DNA of 22,930 bases from Thermovenabulum sp049723235 (GTDB lineage Bacteria > Bacillota > Thermosediminibacteria > Thermosediminibacterales > Thermosediminibacteraceae). The stretch is taken from assembly GCF_049723235.1 (NCBI RefSeq), contig NZ_JBNARB010000028.1:1-22930 (forward strand). Direction: 5' to 3'. The notes under the pieces were generated by a model. The model was not told the origin of the DNA. It was given only the letters and a program-made list of their open reading frames with translations, and searched no databases. A program made the translations under genes and the position numbers. Below, in pieces: positions 20,362-22,930 of this stretch (its first letter is position 1; each line of letters starts with the position of its first letter).

Positions 20362-22389
20362 TTAATTAAATGTAATAGACTTTATTTGTGCAATACCTTT
20401 TGAAAGTATTTCTATGCCTTTGACCCCTCTGTTTACTTTAATTAAACCATTTTCTATCATCTCATTTATTATTTTTCTAACTCTGCTCTCTGGTATCCCA
20501 GTTTTTCTTGAAAGAGATCTACGACCTATTGGCCGACCTTCTTTATTAGCACAGGCAATCTCCTGTAATATTTTTATTGCATCATCGTCCTTTTTTCTAT
20601 CCTCAACAAATTCAAACCATTGTTCTTCCATTATTTGCAATTCCTCAGGTAAAATTGAACAATCAGGAATCTTATCTGGAGAGACATTTACTAAATACTC
20701 AACCACATTTTGAAGCTCCCGGATATTACCCGGCCAGTCATATTTTAAAAACACATTTTTTATTTTCTCAAAGTAATCTTTTGCTTTTATTAAAGGTTTT
20801 CCTTTAAAAAAATCATTGTAAAATATTTCAGCAAGTTCTAAAATATCATGTTTCCTTTCCCTTAACGGAGGAAGTCGTAATGGCAGGACATTCAATCTAT
20901 AATAAAGGTCTTCCCTGAATTCACCATTTTCTATCAGCTTTTTTAAATCTTTATTAGTCGCAGAAATCACCCTTACATCTATAGGAATTACCTTGGAACT
21001 ACCTATGCGGCGGATCTGTTTTTCTTGCAACACCCTTAAAAGTCTTACCTGAAAAGATAAAGGAGCATCTCCTATTTCGTCTAAAAAAATAGTCCCACCA
21101 TGAGCTTGTTCAAAAAGACCAGGCATTCCGCCTTTTTTTGCACCAGTAAAGGCTCCTTCTTCATATCCGAAAAGTTCGCTTTCCAATAAGCTTTCTGGTA
21201 ATGCTGCAAAATTCACAGCTACAAATGGTCCCCTTCTCCTAGGAGATGCATTATGAATTGCTTGGGCAAAAAGCTCTTTGCCTGTTCCGCTTTCCCCTTG
21301 AATCAATATAGGAGAAGAAGATTTAGCTATCTTCTTTGCCAGTTCCTTAGTTTCTTTAATAATGTCACTAACCCCAGCTATATTGTCAAAAGTATAGCGA
21401 GCAAAGTATTCATGACTGCGCAGTTTCCTGCGGAGTTCTTCTTCAAGACGTTGTATTTCGGTTACATCCTTTAATGTATATACAGTGCCAATTGATTTAT
21501 GATTTTCTTTTATCTCCGAACAGTTTATGACTATATATTTATCGTTTATTTTAACAAATTTTTCTCCACCGGCATAATCACCTTTAAGCACTGAGAGAAT
21601 TTCTCTTCCATCCGATGTATTTTTTAAATTTTTATTAATCATTTCTTCACTGCAAACACCAAATATTTCTTCTGCAATAGGATTAAATACTGTCAAATTT
21701 TCTTGCTCATCTAATGCTATGATTCCATCATGAACGGTATTTATGATTGTTTGAAGCTGTTTTTTCATATTGCTGTTCAAATCAGCCATATGTTTTATTC
21801 TTTTTATCAGATCGATTATTTCTTTAATATATCTTGCCGAAAGGAGATTTGCTTTTTCGTCCAGTAGTTCAAGAGCCTTCAAAATTTCTACAAGGGTAGT
21901 AAAGTCTATATTTCGGGTCTTTATATCTATTACTTTTTCCACGCAATCCGGTATTAGCTCTAATTCGCCAGGTGTTATCGCTATCTTTAGCTTTGGATAT
22001 TCCTTTATCTCTGGATAATAAGGAAAATAGTTTATATGATCTATACCCAATGCCTTTAATAAAGAGATTGTTTCTAATGTAGTTTCCAATAGATCATTAA
22101 CCAAAAGAACATCGGTTCCTTCAGGAATTTCGAGTAACTTATCTATTTCATGATAATTTAAAGACCTTCGCGCTATAATAATAGGGCATTTGTTATTTAT
22201 ATATTTTTTTGCCTCATTATAAATTGTGTTACTTGAAATTACAATTAAATTATCCGTAATGTCATACTTTATATTTCCATCAATATAAAAACTTTTTATA
22301 TTAACTTTATCTCCTACTAAATCCTTTAACTGACGCTCTAATGCTTCACAAGTGTTTTTACCTTTGGTTATTAATGTTATACTCTTCAT
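20362..22389 (-). CDS. Sigma-54-dependent transcriptional activator (PAS, AAA+, winged helix)
   Basis: 675 residues from the ATG at 22389, which has AGGTG 9 bases upstream; a GTG four codons earlier would overlap that site. Domains: an N-terminal alpha/beta region of about 190 residues resembling the PrpR-type sensor domain, a coiled linker, a PAS domain (about 209-310), then the AAA+ motor with Walker A GESGTGKE (365-372), the sigma-54 contact loop GAFTGA (412-417), Walker B TIFLDE (433-438) and WPGNIREL (552-559). The C-terminus (about 602-675) is not the usual Fis helix but looks like a winged helix (GRRSLSRKTGIPESRVRKIINEM). It hydrolyses ATP to open promoters bound by RNA polymerase with sigma-54. 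It lies directly upstream of the sigma-54 promoter of nhaC-iadA and is the obvious activator. Confidence 0.93.
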   Translation of the reverse strand: MKSITLITKGKNTCEALERQLKDLVGDKVNIKSFYIDGNIKYDITDNLIVISSNTIYNEAKKYINNKCPIIIARRSLNYHEIDKLLEIPEGTDVLLVNDLLETTLETISLLKALGIDHINYFPYYPEIKEYPKLKIAITPGELELIPDCVEKVIDIKTRNIDFTTLVEILKALELLDEKANLLSARYIKEIIDLIKRIKHMADLNSNMKKQLQTIINTVHDGIIALDEQENLTVFNPIAEEIFGVCSEEMINKNLKNTSDGREILSVLKGDYAGGEKFVKINDKYIVINCSEIKENHKSIGTVYTLKDVTEIQRLEEELRRKLRSHEYFARYTFDNIAGVSDIIKETKELAKKIAKSSSPILIQGESGTGKELFAQAIHNASPRRRGPFVAVNFAALPESLLESELFGYEEGAFTGAKKGGMPGLFEQAHGGTIFLDEIGDAPLSFQVRLLRVLQEKQIRRIGSSKVIPIDVRVISATNKDLKKLIENGEFREDLYYRLNVLPLRLPPLRERKHDILELAEIFYNDFFKGKPLIKAKDYFEKIKNVFLKYDWPGNIRELQNVVEYLVNVSPDKIPDCSILPEELQIMEEQWFEFVEDRKKDDDAIKILQEIACANKEGRPIGRRSLSRKTGIPESRVRKIINEMIENGLIKVNRGVKGIEILSKGIAQIKSITFN

Positions 22390-22410
22390 ATCACAATTCA
22401 CCTAAAATTA

Positions 22411-22435
22411 AATATTCTTCACGTAAATGAATATT
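22411..22435. repeat. Inverted repeat in the leader of the activator gene
   Basis: AATATTC (22411-22417) and GAATATT (22429-22435) flank an 11-base centre containing ACGT. It lies between the predicted -10 and the ribosome binding site and could be an operator or a weak RNA hairpin. Confidence 0.4.
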
Positions 22436-22447
22436 TTTATTTTTTAT

Positions 22448-22476
22448 TCTATAGTAACACCCTTAATTCCTTCCAA
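22448..22476 (-). promoter_or_regulatory. Probable sigma-A promoter of the activator gene
   Basis: Minus strand TTGGAA (22476-22471), 17-base spacer, TATAGA (22453-22448); four of six matches in each box, ideal spacing. No -24/-12 element is present here. Confidence 0.45.
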
Positions 22477-22480
22477 ATAT

Positions 22481-22504
22481 AAAAAAAGCTCCTAAAAAGG
22501 AGCT
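22481..22504 (-). terminator. Terminator of sspI
   Basis: AGCTCC (22487-22492) pairs with GGAGCT (22499-22504), loop of 6, then seven T on the minus strand (22487-22481). It begins 3 bases after the sspI stop codon. Confidence 0.9.
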
Positions 22505-22507
22505 AAA

Positions 22508-22720
22508 TTATTTTTTATTTATCTCGCTCATTATTTTATCCATCATTTTGTTTTTCTCATCCTCGGTGGATTTTTTCCAGACTACCTCAAATAATACACC
22601 CATTCCAGGAAGGGCATCATCTTCCTTTTCTTCTATTGTTTCTCTTATATAGCCCTCTACTTCCTCTTTTGTACTGCCGGCAAGATTTTTCATAACAAGG
22701 TCCCTTATGTCAAAGTTCAT
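22508..22720 (-). CDS. sspI: Small acid-soluble spore protein SspI
   Basis: 70 residues from the ATG at 22720, which has GGGAGG 7 bases upstream; an in-frame ATG at 22735 overlaps that site and is rejected. The sequence follows the SspI family: MNFDIRDLVMKNLAGSTKEE at the start, then a central acidic stretch and the family hallmark LPGMGVLFEVVWKKS at about 39-53, ending in a charged helix. SspI is a minor forespore-made protein of the spore core. The gene is monocistronic with its own terminator. No clear sigma-G promoter could be picked out in the AT-rich upstream DNA. It is the best evidence in the window that the organism makes endospores. Confidence 0.92.
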   Translation of the reverse strand: MNFDIRDLVMKNLAGSTKEEVEGYIRETIEEKEDDALPGMGVLFEVVWKKSTEDEKNKMMDKIMSEINKK

Positions 22721-22821
22721 TTCCCATCCTCCCATAAAGTTTTTCTTTTTTATTTTTCCCAGTTATAAATTTTTTTCTCAAATTGTTTTTATTTTTTTAT
22801 CTTTTTTCAGTTTAATTCTAT

Positions 22822-22843
22822 AAAAAAAAGGCGTTTTAACGCC
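22822..22843 (-). terminator. Terminator of the gene entering from the right edge
   Basis: GGCGTT/AACGCC stem (22830-22843), loop of 2-4 bases, eight T on the minus strand (22829-22822). Confidence 0.85.
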
Positions 22844-22868
22844 CAAACTATTTCTCAACAAATTAAAA

Positions 22869-22930
22869 TTATCCGTAAAGGGAAAGCAACACACCTGCAA
22901 CTATAGCGGTACCAATAACCCCGGCTACAT
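22869..22930 (-). CDS. C-terminal end of an unidentified hydrophobic protein
   Basis: Only the last 19 codons and the TAA (22871-22869) are inside the window. They read VAGVIGTAIVAGVLLSLYG, a Gly/Ala/Val-rich transmembrane helix at the extreme C-terminus. The terminator 26 bases further on supports a real gene end. The family cannot be named from this fragment. Confidence 0.55.
   Translation of the reverse strand, partial: VAGVIGTAIVAGVLLSLYG

Overview
The window looks like chromosomal DNA from a low-GC, spore-forming, strictly anaerobic Firmicute of the clostridial / Thermoanaerobacterales type. The evidence is the AT-rich intergenic DNA, strong GGAGG ribosome binding sites, sporulation genes (an SspI-type small acid-soluble spore protein, two CotF-like coat proteins, a polysaccharide deacetylase) and oxygen-sensitive enzymes (tungsten-type aldehyde ferredoxin oxidoreductase, [FeFe] hydrogenase, radical SAM protein). 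The thermophilic placement is inference; no rRNA or marker gene is present to fix the taxon. I see no insertion sequence, phage, integrase or CRISPR array.

Layout. 1-527: 5' part of a polysaccharide deacetylase (minus). 658-972: small membrane protein. 1072-2703: Na/Pi cotransporter with a PhoU-like tail. 2721-2870: unlisted 49-residue zinc-ribbon protein (minus). 2978-3682: ZIP-type metal transporter. 3736-4230: ferritin-like protein whose ribosome binding site sits in an inverted repeat. 8612-4250 (minus): compact operon of a ModE-like regulator, cysteine desulfurase, ThiI and a B12-binding radical SAM protein, i.e. a persulfide supply and tRNA thiolation unit, with its own consensus promoter. 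8765-9239: two half-ferritin, CotF-like coat proteins. 9268-10299 (minus): QueG-like protein. 10369-12387 (minus): methyl-accepting chemotaxis protein. 12548-12634 (minus): tRNA-Leu(GAG) with a perfect consensus promoter. 12714-14000 (minus): [FeFe] hydrogenase. 17275-14116 (minus): aldehyde oxidoreductase unit made of a four-cluster ferredoxin, AOR, a MoaD/ThiS-like sulfur carrier and a frameshifted small gene. 20130-17542 (minus): NhaC-type antiporter plus isoaspartyl dipeptidase, behind a textbook sigma-54 promoter. 22389-20362 (minus): the sigma-54 activator that probably controls it. 22720-22508 (minus): sspI. The window ends in the last 19 codons of an unidentified hydrophobic protein.

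How the parts fit. The nhaC-iadA pair and the adjacent enhancer-binding protein look like a self-contained, inducible system for taking up and cleaving a beta-aspartyl peptide or a related aspartyl compound. The AOR unit oxidises aldehydes (or reduces acids) with ferredoxin, and the nearby hydrogenase could dispose of the same electrons as H2; both are typical of amino acid fermentation, but the terminator between them says they are separate transcripts. Most interesting for follow-up: the small gene at the end of the AOR unit, which reads as one 95-residue protein only if two opposite single-base homopolymer changes are undone; the sigma-54 promoter with helically phased repeats upstream; the unusual H-cluster motifs of the hydrogenase; a Glu at the carboxylated-Lys position of the dipeptidase; and the hairpin that could hide the ribosome binding site of the ferritin-like gene.
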